NCBI GenBank assembly: GCA_016630955.3
Contig: CM049998.1
Location: forward strand, 62,001 to 126,000
Reading direction: 5' to 3'
DNA from: Didymella arachidicola
Taxonomy: Eukaryota; Ascomycota; Dothideomycetes; Pleosporales; Didymellaceae
DNA: 64,000 nucleotides
Under the pieces are notes generated by a model. That model searched no databases. It was not told the DNA's origin and worked only from the letters and a program-made list of their open reading frames with translations. Numbering within the stretch: the first letter of the stretch is position 1; each line of letters starts with the position of its first letter. A program made the translations under genes and the position numbers. Of the stretch, positions 11,744 to 22,988 are shown one piece after another.

Positions 11744-12476
11744 GTTGATGTGCTTGAGACGCAGTAGATCCGTAGTTCAATAACGTTGTCGTCAATGCCG
11801 TTTTGCGCAGTGTCGAAGTGTTGTTTGTATCGCGCGGTGGGGTGGACTTGGCTGGTGAGAGGGATGAGGTGAAGGAGAGCACGGCGGAGCATTCGAGCCT
11901 GAAGATCGTGCCAACATCTGAAATTGAGGAAACTGAATGAGAGTGCCCAAAATAGGCTCAGGAGACCGCTTTAAGAGCTGTAGGGTGGTGCAAACAGTCA
12001 TGATATGATGAAAGTGATGGAGTGAGAATGCACGATTTCGTCGTCTCAACTTTACTGTACGGAACGAGCTGTCACTTCATTAGAGTCCCAGGCTGAATTG
12101 AGCGTAGGTTACGTTCTGGTATTGTCTGTCTTCAAGGCCAGTAGGCCTGCATGGACAGGAGGTCTGCATGGATAAGGGTGTGGATCAATACCCGTTGCAC
12201 CGCAATTGGCACATCGCAACACTGCACTGCTTCGAACGTACAATGACCACTTGCCCTTTAGACTGCTACGTATCGATACAGACATTGCATCGATCGACAT
12301 GTTGTTGGTCGAACGGTAGGGAAACATAGGTGCGGCCGAGGTGAGGCGAGGAAAGTGCTCGGTGCATGGGCCAACCGTCTCGATTGCGGGCAATCGTGGC
12401 ATCTCCGTGATGCTCAGCAACACCATCCCTTGAACGCAACAACACCACACAGCAGCCACCCAGGCCCGTCGCGAAG
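11744..12476. promoter_or_regulatory. Shared divergent promoter region (SANT gene / EMP24)
   Basis: The SANT gene reads left from 11743 and EMP24 reads right from 12477. These 733 bases therefore contain both promoters and 5' leaders. A run of A/C-rich sequence just before the EMP24 ATG looks like a typical fungal 5' untranslated region. I did not find a clear TATA element. Confidence 0.5.
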
Positions 12477-13268
12477 ATGCTGTTCTCCTCCTTTGGACTC
12501 CTTGCCGCCGCGAGCGGTCTGCTCTCTCTCACATCGGCGCACAACATCCAGATGAAGGCCCACCAGCGCGAATGTTTTCACGAGCAGCTCCATAAGGATG
12601 ACAAGATGACCGTCACCTTCCAAGTCGGCGACAGAGAATTTGGTGGTAGTGGCAACCTCGAGATCGACTTCTGGGTATGTGATGGACCCCCAGGACACAA
12701 CTACAGGTGCAGCAGCAATTGCTAATACGCGCACCCAGATCGAGACCCCGTCTCGCAGCTACCAGGTCCACGAGCGCGGCGTATCCTCTGGCGACCACTC
12801 CTTCGACGCGACAGAAGACGGCAAATACACATACTGCTTCAACAACGAGCATTGGGGCGCGAACACAAAGGAGGTGTCTTTCAACGTACACGGCATTGTC
12901 TACGTCCCTGAATCGGAGGCGCCGCAGGACCCCCTGGAGAAAGAGGGTACGTATTTGTGATTAACTTCACGTCATTCAGCGGTCGAGGGTGGGAAGCTGA
13001 CATAATGCAGTGCGCCAGCTGTCAGAGCTCGTTTCGCAGGTCAAGGACGAACAAGGCTACATCGTCGTTCGCGAGAGGACACACAGGAATACTGCTGAGA
13101 GCACCAATGCGCGAGTCAAGTGGTGGAGTATCTTCCAGATTCTCGTACTCAGTGCCAACGGCGGGTTCCAGGTCTGGTGGCTAAAAAGGTTCTTTGAGGT
13201 GAGTCAACCCCAGGCGCCTGCGGCAACATAGGTTCTAATCGGCGCAAAAGGTCAAGCGGGTTGTTTAA
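12477..13268 (+). CDS. EMP24: p24 family cargo receptor, Emp24 (p24-beta)
   Basis: Exons are 12477-12674, 12739-12946, 13011-13198 and 13251-13268, giving 203 aa, the usual length for Emp24. The order is: signal peptide (about 1-22), GOLD domain with two cysteines, coiled-coil stalk with REERTHR-type helix (ERTHRNTAESTN), one membrane helix (about 170-190), then a short cytosolic tail. The tail FFEVKRVV has the diphenylalanine COPI/COPII signal and a terminal hydrophobic pair, as in Emp24 proteins. It acts as a subunit of the p24 complex that loads GPI-anchored and other cargo into COPII vesicles between ER and Golgi. The final exon is only 18 nt and encodes the last five residues. If its intron is retained, the tail becomes VSQPQAPAAT. 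Confidence 0.93.
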
Positions 13269-14110
13269 ACATTCCATTATGGGCATGAATGAGTCACGAG
13301 CAGCATTCTGCCTTCGGCGTTACAGCGCTTTTGGGGCGATTCAGGTAAAGGTACGATAGGAGGTACGTGAATACTATGGGCACCTTGGGCATAGCAAACG
13401 CCGGGTTTCCAGAATTCGACAGAGTGTGCGCTATTTGTAACAGTTTCTGAGCACACAGAAAGCCTACATCTGGTGCCAGAAGACGTGCCGTGCCTATGAG
13501 CCTGCAACAATTCCTTGTAATTCCCTTTGATTGCTGATCATCTGAATCAGGAACAAAGGCCAGTTTTGGTACGGGCAGGTCTCCACTGAGTCCTGCTACC
13601 ACGTGCAGGGGCCTACCAATCTTCGGCTGACGCTGCGTTAGCCTACCGTCGTTTGTCTGTAGTCCTTCCGTTATATGTATTTGTCTTGTCGCCACTTGTG
13701 GTGTCTATGTACACACATGATGTCTACCTTGTAGTCTCTTAGGGCCGCCTTTTTCAACTCGAAGTCGACATTGTTTGTGCGCTGCATCAGGACTTTGCTT
13801 CACCACTACGGCTCGTTTGCTCGATTTCTCAATCGAGCAACAATACTTGCTCATCTCCCACAGCCCCGCTCGTTGTTCCAAGTAGAGCAACAAGGGACGG
13901 ATAGCTGCAACTTCTCGTGGTTCTTCACCCGTTTTTGTGCGCTCTTTCGCTCACCTCGTAGACCGCTCCTTCCTTTCACTCGCGCCAAGGCAGCAACCTC
14001 TGCCTGCCCTTCGACTATAAAGTTCAAGACCCACGACTCTACCGCCGCGTTAATGATGCCAAGCACATATTCAGCCATTGCACTGCACGTACTACGCTTC
14101 TTTTGGTCTC
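13269..14110. other. Intergenic region
   Basis: It contains the EMP24 3' flank and the leader of the next gene. Open frames up to 133 codons on the minus strand have no recognisable features. A run of about 300 bases before 14110 is rich in C/T, as is common in fungal promoters. Confidence 0.4.
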
Positions 14111-16036
14111 ATGCATACTCCAAACGAGCAACTTGATGGCGCTCACCAATGTTTGCGTCACGCGACATCGGGTAAGTTGAGTGTAGGTGCACCTCCCCAA
14201 CATTCCAGCGCGCCTGCTAGAATCTACGACGCCTGGCAATACCTGCCGCAGGGACGACTCTCAGTGCCACGTGAGCCTCACTTCACCGCAGCGTTTTCAC
14301 CGAGCCCACTGCCTGAGGCGTATGGCCTCAGCTACATTGTGCCTCCTAATGGTGGCTATCAGTCTGGAGCTTGGCGAGCCGACGGCGGCTTACACAAATC
14401 GACGTTCCAGATACCACCATACCGCCCACCGAAGCCGCTAGCTTACAACTTGCAACGACCGCTGGAGGCCTACGACGATCGTCTCGAATGGACTGAAGAA
14501 GGAAGTGGTCAACCGCGTAGTTATCAAAACTTTCTCAACCAACGTACGTCAGTTCCCAATGGCCTCCCACTGAGTCCGGAGGACTTCTTGTCGCATCCGA
14601 GCGCAGATCTTGCCTTCAAAGCAGGTCCGGACATGCTCAGTGCATCCATCTCGAATGTTGACGGCATTGTACATGACGATGAAAACTGGCTGTGCGATGA
14701 ACGTAGACGGTCAGAACCTTTTTATCAAACGCAGCTGTCAGAGCACGCTGTACGATATGGAACACCCCCGACCCAGCCTCAATACTACCGAATGTCGCCA
14801 GTCCCAGCAGGCGAGTCCAGTCGTACGCCCTCAATTGCATTGTCAACCACCCCCGCTGATGATCATGGCCAATCCAACAATTTGCCCGTGTGGCAGTTAT
14901 GGCGAACAGACAACCTGACCAGTGAGCTATGTCCTGAGGAGTCTCACTTGGCGAAACATTCATACTCACCTGAGATAGGACCTCGGAAGACATCTCGCAA
15001 ACTCCCAGATGCCGCAACTCGACGCAAGCAAGAGAAGTACCGTCAAAAAGGGGAGGCTCGCAGGAATACTCTGGCCACCGCCTCATCACAAACTCTTGCC
15101 CACCACTCTCTACCGCTGCCTGATCATTCCAAGACTAAGCCAGCATACGTACCACCTGCGAAGCGACGCAAAGTTACAACTGTCGCTTCGCCTGAAGACC
15201 GTCGAAGCTCACAGCACAAGCCAGCTGTCACCACCGACCAAAATCCCTATGACGATCAAAGACACACTAAACCCACTTTGAACGACCTTAATCCTCAGAA
15301 TCCGGCGTGCAAGACCCCGCCAACTACTGACGAAATGCCTCAAGCCATCGTTGACAAATATGAGGAATACAAATGGTCAGTTTTCCACTACCAACTCCAA
15401 CCCAAGGGCTATGACTTTGCCCAGCGTTGGGTAGAGGAACTGTTTAATACAACATTGAGTGCGGAGTATGACGCGCGTCACGTCACGCATGTTTCTCGAG
15501 GCTTCATTCAGGATGGCGATCGCTACTCAATCATCGTACTGCATAAAGCAGCAAATCCCTTCGAGTATGAGCCGACTCCAACATCGACGGTGACGATTGG
15601 GGTATATGGGTATTACTGGTACCGACACAACGAGATCCATTGGACCACGCTCGCAACGGATCAACGCCATCTGTTCGTGCAGTGCATCCAAAGTGGCTGG
15701 CTTGTTGAGAAGTACAAGTGGACACATAATGCCAAGCCTACCGAGAAGCGATTTCACCGAGCGTACTGGCTGGCTGCCAATCGGTTGGACTTGAGAGGAC
15801 TGCTCAACCGTGGGCCGATAGACGACAAGCCGCACGATGGCGTGGACGAAGCGGTGGAGAATCCGGAGAAGGACTTTTGCATCAGTGAGGATGATCTGAC
15901 GAATGAATGTGGAGTCACATATGATGCAGCCGCAGCAATTTGGCGCAAGGTGCAAGACGAGATTGCCGACTTGGGTGAGGATTCTGATCTGCGTGGAGCC
16001 GGTTTTCAGCACATACTGATTGACACCTCGGAGTGA
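14111..16036 (+). CDS. Hypothetical protein with conserved-looking C-terminal domain
   Basis: The frame is open from before 14078, but the first ATG is at 14111, giving 641 aa. Residues 1-430 are low-complexity and polar (Pro, Ser, Thr, Gln), with a basic patch near PPAKRRKV that could serve as a nuclear localisation signal. Residues about 440-600 are ordered: they contain VFHYQLQPKGYDFAQRWVEELF, shown here only in part, then a beta-rich stretch with SIIVLHKAANPFEY, VTIGVYGYYWYR and WTTLATDQRHLFVQC. I do not recognise this domain. The shape suggests a scaffold or regulatory protein with a folded C-terminus. No intron is needed. The gene has no obvious functional link to its neighbours. Confidence 0.72.
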   Translation: MHTPNEQLDGAHQCLRHATSGKLSVGAPPQHSSAPARIYDAWQYLPQGRLSVPREPHFTAAFSPSPLPEAYGLSYIVPPNGGYQSGAWRADGGLHKSTFQIPPYRPPKPLAYNLQRPLEAYDDRLEWTEEGSGQPRSYQNFLNQRTSVPNGLPLSPEDFLSHPSADLAFKAGPDMLSASISNVDGIVHDDENWLCDERRRSEPFYQTQLSEHAVRYGTPPTQPQYYRMSPVPAGESSRTPSIALSTTPADDHGQSNNLPVWQLWRTDNLTSELCPEESHLAKHSYSPEIGPRKTSRKLPDAATRRKQEKYRQKGEARRNTLATASSQTLAHHSLPLPDHSKTKPAYVPPAKRRKVTTVASPEDRRSSQHKPAVTTDQNPYDDQRHTKPTLNDLNPQNPACKTPPTTDEMPQAIVDKYEEYKWSVFHYQLQPKGYDFAQRWVEELFNTTLSAEYDARHVTHVSRGFIQDGDRYSIIVLHKAANPFEYEPTPTSTVTIGVYGYYWYRHNEIHWTTLATDQRHLFVQCIQSGWLVEKYKWTHNAKPTEKRFHRAYWLAANRLDLRGLLNRGPIDDKPHDGVDEAVENPEKDFCISEDDLTNECGVTYDAAAAIWRKVQDEIADLGEDSDLRGAGFQHILIDTSE

Positions 16037-16865
16037 TGATATCGGAATGGCGTTCTCTTGTGATATCAGGGGCTCGGTGCCCTCTGTGGTCGAGTATCCG
16101 ATACTATAGCAGATCATTGACTTGCTCGTACCTTGGCGTAGCGTTCGTCGGCCGAGTCGGGGCGCCGTAGGCGCTGATGTACGAAGTATATCACAGACAA
16201 AGAAAGCAGGTCCGAGCTGGGCTGTGATCCTATTCAAATCTCAACAAGAAAGAATGAGCAGTCCAGATCTTCCCCATGTGTGCGAATACCACCGCCTCCT
16301 AACTCGAAAGTCGACGTGTGCCCGATTGGCACTAGTCCTGTTTGCGGGGTCTCCAAGGCGGCTTCCCTCGCTAGCTTCCGAGTCCCTCATCCACCCTCCC
16401 ACACTTCATACCAACTTAATAGCGAGATAATTATGAAACGAACGAAATGACCGAACATCGTGCGGTCCTTGATCCCTCGGCTCGGGAGCCACGGTGAAGG
16501 ACCGAGAAGAAACACATCGTGTCTGCCGGGCCGCAGCTGGCAGCTGATCTGAGACCTTGAAAAGAACCGACAGCCAAGCTCGCAACGCCAGTGGTCGAAT
16601 ATCCGCCAGACTCGCTTATCATCTTTGTGTGTATCCATGCTTCGACGACAGCTGTGTTCCATTCGCCTGAGCTCCGGTCTGTTATCGGTCGCAACGAGAG
16701 GCGCTTGGATGAGGTTCGGGGCCTGATTCAGCGAAGAAGATGCAAACAGATGTCTCACGAGTCACCAGTGCAAGGCACCGTATGCCCTTGTGCTTAGCAT
16801 GGACTCATCCCTCTGACTTCTGCACATCATAGCGACGTACATTCTCTCACTTTTTTAGCACCCAC
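16037..16865. other. Intergenic region
   Basis: Between two genes on the same strand. Minus-strand open frames up to 123 codons show no motifs. The end nearest 16866 should be the promoter of the Pth11-like gene. Confidence 0.4.
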
Positions 16866-18195
16866 ATGGCTGAGCTCCAGGTCGATGTCTACGTCAGTGT
16901 CGGCATTACTTGGCTTGCGGCGTTGATTGCGCTCTTTCTGCGCACGCTCGCGCGGCAAATAACCCGCGTAAAATGGTGGCTCGATGACTATTTTTCGTTT
17001 CTGGCATTTGTAAGAGTTGCGTCTCCTAACGACAGATAAGATTCTGATAAGTCCTTCGTGTACAGCTCTTCGCGACGGGGTACTGCGCCATCCTGATCGA
17101 TTGTAAAGGACTCTGGACCCATATTAGACTCGACTGACATCCTTCACCAGGGACCGTCTGCTGGTCACTCGGAAAACGCATGCCCAGCTCAATCGATGAC
17201 GCAACTCGTGAAGCTATCCTTTACCAGGCTCGCAAACTCGGATACTTCAACTCGTTATGCTACGCCGCAACGCTCGCCTGCTCGAAGATATCCATACTAT
17301 TGTTTTACTGGAAACTATTCAAGTTCTCGGTGATACGGATACCAATCATCCTTCTCCTCGTTATATCGACAATGTGGCTCATTTTGCGAACATTCATGCT
17401 GACATTCCGTTGCGTCCCTACACGAGCGATCTGGGACAAAACAATACCGGCAGTTTGCAATATCGATGGCGACAAATTTTTCTTGGCCACAATCACCACG
17501 CATTTCATGCTCGACGTGATCATCCTGCTTCTTCCTATCTTCCCAGTGTTCCGCCTCCGGTTGCCGCTGCAACAAAAACTTGGCGTCATTGGTTTCTTCC
17601 TAGTCGGTGCCATGTAAGGATCCCTTCGATACCGCAAGTCTATTGTTGACCGAGTTGTAGTGTTTGCGTGGCATCCTGCATTGTCTTGGTGATATTGGTT
17701 CGGTTCCCTGCCGATACGGGGCAGCTGCCGTACGATTATGCTACATTTTGTATTTGGGGGGCTGTAGAGGTGAACGTTGCTATCGTGTCTGGTAAGTTGC
17801 CTCACATCCGAACCGCAAGAGATAAACCGCGACTAACACGCGTGCTAGGTTGTTGTCCCTTGGTACGACCGGTTGCCAGGTTGATCTGCCCCAATCTTTT
17901 CCCTAGCCCTTGGGCGACTGCTCCAACTACCTCCCGTTCAAGAAGTGCGATGCGGTTGGCGACGATATCAACGACGAAAAGGAAGGAGACAGAGGACGAC
18001 AGTAGTTCGACACGTAAACTCGCCGACCCAGATTATCTATTACCGGTAGAGTGTTATGATGGCCCACCGGCAGGGGTACATACGATCATCTCAAGCACCA
18101 CACATCATTATGAAGAATACGATGGAGTAACACCTCAAGATTTCAGCAGGATTCATGTGCTACAAGACACGGTGGTGGTTGTGAACAGCACATGA
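16866..18195 (+). CDS. Pth11-like rhodopsin-domain membrane protein
   Basis: Exons are 16866-17009, 17066-17102, 17151-17613, 17661-17791 and 17849-18195, giving 373 aa. Seven hydrophobic helices are present. Family landmarks are KWWLDDYFSFLAF in loop 1/helix 2, the GYFNSLCYAATLACSKISIL helix 3 region, the FRCVPTRAIWD motif after helix 4, and VEVNVAIVSGCCPLVRP in helix 7. The tail (about 290-373) is polar. This matches the fungal SAT4/Pth11-related rhodopsin-like family. These are plasma-membrane proteins, some of which sense surface or chemical cues. There is no CFEM domain. Ligand and coupling are unknown. Confidence 0.85.
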
Positions 18196-18903
18196 GTTTG
18201 AAATATCTCTGTATCTCTGGTCTCTTTTCATAGTGTGAATACGACTCATTGAAGAGAGATGATGTTTAACTTCAAGATTTCTCAAGTTGATAATCCCATG
18301 GCCAATGCGATACAGTCCACAAAGCACCAAGCATAACCTGTGATTCCGTAGGCCGTTGCGACGCCCCATTTCTTCGCGTTCTCTTTATCTGATATCCTAA
18401 TGGGCTTTTGATCTACGCGAAGTCTCGATCCGATTTTTTATCTGGGGTTGTCTGGATCCCTCAGCCCTCGAACATAAGGCAACCCCACTTTTGTCACAGT
18501 CACTTGTCCAATCACGCGACTCAAATTGCAACGACGCCTCAGCACCGATCACAAAGCGCTACAGTGACTCGTGCGCTTATCAATACTTAATACGACCCTG
18601 GGGAAATCGGCCATATTTGGAGATACAAGGCTCTGGAACTCAGGGCTGTTGTTAGGGAGCTGCGGCTGAACGCCTGCTCCAACGAGCATCCCGCTTTAGG
18701 AAGCCCCCACCTTTGACTCCAACCCGATTCTGCGAGCACTGCGCGCGTGCATAATTCAGAGCATCTACAAATATACAGGGTATGGCGCAGTATCACATCA
18801 TCTGATACTCCTCTTGCCCAAGAGTTCTGCAGACCTCTTTCGCAACGAAGTCTTCTATGAGAAAATTTTTATCACGTCGAGGACACACCATTGTCCCTTC
18901 ATC
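18196..18903. other. Intergenic region
   Basis: It holds the 3' flank of the Pth11-like gene and the promoter of the SV2-like transporter. No convincing open frame, repeat or RNA gene is seen. Confidence 0.4.
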
Positions 18904-20775
18904 ATGAGCACCGGAAAGGAGATCACTGTTGAGCCGAAGACTTTGGAAGCACAGTCTGATACAAACAGCCATGCAGGAGCCACCACAGCGGGTGGCGTCG
19001 TGTCCGAGGATCCTGCGGTCAAAGATTTCTATGGCGACGCGGTCTCAGAAGCGTATCGGATGAAATCTGAGTTGGTGTCTCAGCATCTCGCTAATATTGG
19101 CATGGGAAAGTCAGTACCGCACAGAGAGAATCATATGGCTTGCCTAGATTGCAAAGACTAAATTCATGTTAGGTTCCAATGGATGCTGTTCGTCGTGACC
19201 GGCTTTGGTTGGGTACGTCCAACCTCACGTCAAATGGTCACCACTGCTACAAAGACTAACGTATTCAGATTGTGGACAACTTCTGGTCACAAGGCATATC
19301 AGCCGTGCGGCCGGCCGTTGCTAATGAGTTCAGCGATATCACACGCCTCAGCTTCAGCTCGGTCGCATACTATGTGGGCATGATCCTGGGCGCCAGCTTT
19401 TGGGGAACAACTGCAGACCTGATTGGACGTAAGCCTGCTTTCAATGCTACGATTCTGATAGGGGGTATTTTTGCTTGTGCAGTCGCTGGTACGCAAAATT
19501 TCGTTGCCTTCTGCTCCCTCTGGGCAGTCATTGGTACAGCAGCCGGTGGCAATGTACCTGTGGACAGCATCATCTTCCTGGAGTTCATGCCACCAGCAAA
19601 GCAATGGCTGCTTGTCAGTTTGTCGGCTTGGTGGAACTTTGGCCAAGTCATTGTTTCCCTGCTTTCTTGGGTCTTCCTGGCCAATTATGCATGTCCGTCT
19701 AGCCAAGCTCTCTGCTCGAGAGGAGACAACATGGGCTGGTAAGCATGCCCCGAGAGCATCCAAGAGGGTCAACCGCTCACAAATCAACAGGCGCTACGTT
19801 ATGATCACCCTTGGGGCGATAGCTATAGCTTTCGGCCTCATCCGTATCCTCGCATTCAAGATCCCCGAGTCGCCACGATACCTTCTTTCCAAGGGACGCG
19901 ATGAAGATGCCATCGAGGCCGTCAATTACATCGCACGTTTCAACGGCAAGCCCGAGGGCCTAAGCCTCGCTATGCTCGAAGAGATCGATGCGCAATTCAC
20001 CCAATCTCATGGCGGGCAACATCCGGCGACGACGACAAGGTCCAAGAGCCTTTCGCAAATGCAAATACTCAAAGAGAGCTTCAAGGACTACGAAACCGGC
20101 AGTTTCAAACGCCTCTTCAGTGGCCGCCGCATGGCCCGTCATAGCGCCGTAACATTTCTGATATGGCTGACAATCGGCTGTGCATATCCCATGTATTTCG
20201 CCTTTATAACCTCCTACCTGGAGACAAAGGCCACGTATTCTGCCAACTTGTCGCTCAGCCACACGTATATGGTGTATTGTATCGTATCGGCAGTCGGAGT
20301 GCTCGGCCCGGTTGCAGCTGGGTTCAGCGTTGAGACTAGGCTTGGTCGCCGCTGGATGATGGCACTTTCTGCGACCCTGACGGGCGTTTTTCTATTTCTA
20401 TACACGCTTGCGAAGACGGAAGCGGCGGACATTGGGTTCCAGTGCGCGGTCGGTATTCTGGGTAACTTTGGTACGTCTTCCAAGGCTCCATTGAATCATT
20501 CCCCCTCGTGATCTCCTTCCATCCCGCTGACAATCCTCACAGAGTACGCAATCATGTACGCATTCACGCCCGAGTCATTTCCAGGCCCGATCCGTGGGAC
20601 TGGCACGGGAATTGCGGCCACGCTGCTGAGAGTCGGTGGTCTCATTGCGAGCTTCATTTCCACGTACAGTGGGTACACTGTCGTACCTATCTATGTCAGT
20701 GCAGCGCTGTGGATTGTTACGGGGATTTTCTGTTTTGCGCTACCATATGAGACGCATGGACGTGCTTCTATCTGA
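18904..20775 (+). CDS. MFS transporter, SV2/SVOP-like
   Basis: Exons are 18904-19109, 19173-19212 (40 nt), 19269-19738, 19791-20470 and 20543-20775, giving 542 aa. A polar N-terminus of about 70 residues precedes twelve hydrophobic segments. Motifs: GFGWIVDNFW in helix 1, the RPAVANEF loop, GTTADLIGRKPAF in the 2-3 loop, PESPRYLLSKGR after helix 6, and the ETRLGRRWMM loop between helices 8 and 9. The last part contains AFTPESFPGPIRGTGTG, typical of the SVOP/niacin and carboxylate-type MFS members. The substrate is not predictable. An in-frame upstream start at 18814 is TTG, so the ATG at 18904 is chosen. Confidence 0.9.
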
Positions 20776-21451
20776 GCGATTAGACAGAACTTGAGACCTA
20801 GATTAGTAGTCGTTGGCGGGGAATTGCGTCTTGAATGGCTAGTAGTTTATTCTCTTGATCAACGACATACTCAAATGGCATGCGCTTGCGCAGTACCCCT
20901 GTTCTTTAAAGGAATACAGCGGCGCCGAGTTTGACATCAGCCAAATCTCCTGGCTCTCTGCTACCTGACGAGGAGCGTACGAATGCAAAGCGCAACGCAG
21001 GTGAACTTCTTCATGTATACCCCTGTTCCAGACATGTGCGAGCTCGTTAGAAGCCAACACAGCTTGCTTTGATTCTCACTAGGGTGACATTCAACCAGAG
21101 AAAACAAATTGCCTGTTACCGTTCTTGAGGGGCGGGATGGGCCGTCATTGGAGGCACACACGTTCCTGGAGCTACGAGTGGACAACTATGCAAAAAACTA
21201 TGGCGCTGCGAACATCTCATAGTGCTTGTGTGTTTCCAAGCCAGTTAACCCAAGACGAATTATTGAGCGAGTAGTGCACTTGGTATTCATGTAGCTACTC
21301 TGCATAGTTCTTCCATGATGTTGCAACTGTAATTATACGGTGATGTTTCGTGCTTTCTCGAGATTGCCTGCGCAAGTTGTTCAAAATGGCACGAGTCTAG
21401 TCGCAGAGACAGGTTGAGCAGGTTTATTACACCATTGAGTTACGAAACCTT
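20776..21451. other. Convergent intergenic region
   Basis: Two genes converge here. No open frame above 75 codons and no repeat is evident. Confidence 0.4.
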
Positions 21452-22297
21452 CTATGGAACGCTGCACGACTGTACAAACTGACCATTGAGAGTGTCTGCA
21501 CCGCTCCAGCAGAAAATGATGTCTTCACTCCTGTTTTTGGTGGCTCGCAGGAGTTGGTTGAGAACGTTGAACTCTAGTTTCAACTTCAACCCATAGATTG
21601 CCGGCTTGAGGCTTGTTTGCACCTCGTAAAATCCTGCGAATTGTAGTCCGATGAGGACCAAGTCAAGGGCCATCAGGATGACATTTATGTAGATAAGTTG
21701 CTTCATGACGGCTCGGCGTGGCCTTGTTCGCACCTCATCAAGCGCGGTGAGAATGTCTTTGGCGTGGTAGATGTACAGGCCGGATATGAGCGCTTCTTGG
21801 ATCGCAAAGATGACAAGCTGAGTCCTCTCGTAGGTCTCATAAGGGCCTATGAACCGGCTGGGATATGGTGAGTTGACTAAGTACACCAGGACTGTGACAG
21901 GTATATGTATCGCCACAGCGTTGATGATGATCATGGTGAGGACGTAACGTAGCAGTTTTTCGTTGCGCACCACAAGGTGTAGCCTTGAGTATAGGACGAT
22001 CGATTGACCAGTGACCATGCAAGTCCAGCCCAAGCAGATTATGGATACGGAGAAGAAGTCTTGAGTTGTGACTTGGAAGAACTTTAATGTGTATCCCAGG
22101 CCGTTCAGTATGATACCGGACGTGGCCACGATTAGGCTCCAAAAGTAGAGACCCTTCCGTTGCCTGAAGGTTGAGATTATCCAAACGTAGAGCTCCAGGG
22201 CGGAGAAGAATGCGATGGAAAGCAGCGCTGACATGAGCATGGCGATTGGAAAAGATGTTGCCAGACCGGCGACAATGCCGTGAACGTTGCCAGCCAT
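21452..22297 (-). CDS. Seven-helix integral membrane protein (DUF7703-type)
   Basis: Single-exon 281-aa protein starting at the ATG at 22297. The open frame extends upstream to 22417, but MAGNVHGIVAGL is the natural start for the family. Seven hydrophobic segments are separated by short polar loops. Landmarks are the ALELYVWIISTFRQRKGLYFWS segment (in part), the WTCMVTGQSIVLYSRLHLV helix, and EFNVLNQL near the end. This resembles the fungal DUF7703 family, which has GPCR-like topology and no known function. It sits beside other seven-helix proteins in this window. Confidence 0.82.
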   Translation of the reverse strand: MAGNVHGIVAGLATSFPIAMLMSALLSIAFFSALELYVWIISTFRQRKGLYFWSLIVATSGIILNGLGYTLKFFQVTTQDFFSVSIICLGWTCMVTGQSIVLYSRLHLVVRNEKLLRYVLTMIIINAVAIHIPVTVLVYLVNSPYPSRFIGPYETYERTQLVIFAIQEALISGLYIYHAKDILTALDEVRTRPRRAVMKQLIYINVILMALDLVLIGLQFAGFYEVQTSLKPAIYGLKLKLEFNVLNQLLRATKNRSEDIIFCWSGADTLNGQFVQSCSVP

Positions 22298-22409
22298 TGT
22301 ATTGTGGCGCTTCGTTATCGAAATTGGAATATAGAAGCGACTTGGCAGGATCAAACACTGTCCATGTTGGCTAACTTTTATCATGACTTTCAAGGCTGCG
22401 CCTGTGTTT

Positions 22410-22604
22410 CTACGCATGCGGACGAGAGAGTTTGCCTCCAGTAGTCATAAGTGCTTTAGTTCGTAGTGAGGGATGCGAAACATGTTTAGTAAACAATAGC
22501 CAGTAGTCCTCACGATCGTAGAAGTCTAGCCAGAGAAAGATAGTCGAGGGGTAGTTTTGTGCTGCTTTCAATGCGTACGGAAAGTCACGCTCTTGTGCAG
22601 CCAT
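22410..22604 (-). CDS. Possible small protein or upstream ORF
   Basis: A 64-codon frame starts at an ATG at 22604, just upstream of the DUF7703-type gene on the same strand. Its sequence (MAAQERDFPYALKAAQ, then IFLWLDFYDREDYWLLF) looks less random than other short frames here. It could be an upstream ORF in the leader of the membrane-protein transcript or a chance frame. No family is recognised. Confidence 0.22.
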   Translation of the reverse strand: MAAQERDFPYALKAAQNYPSTIFLWLDFYDREDYWLLFTKHVSHPSLRTKALMTTGGKLSRPHA

Positions 22605-22988
22605 AGACAGGAAGTTGCAAAATTGAGGGCGATGTTGCAAAACTGAGAGTGGCGAACAAAGTGTAATTCACATGTATGTCATCGCAACGGCTGAATCCGT
22701 GCTTTGGCGGCTGGTTTCGTCCGGAAAGTAAGACAATTTCAAGACATGTCTGCTCTCCTTCAGCTAAGTTTAGAGATTCTAGGAGGATTTATTGCGAAAA
22801 CTAAATGTCGCAGCCAGGCCAGAGCTCAATTCTCAAGTTTTGCCTCGAGCTCCAAGGTAGACGTTAGGTCTTAGCATGTCGCGTTAGGGTTATTTGCGGT
22901 TTTCGTTGTGTAGCTGTCATCGCGTCCGGACGTTGATTCTGCGAGAAGTGCGCATCTCCGAGACACCTAACCAAGGCTGTGTGCAGCC

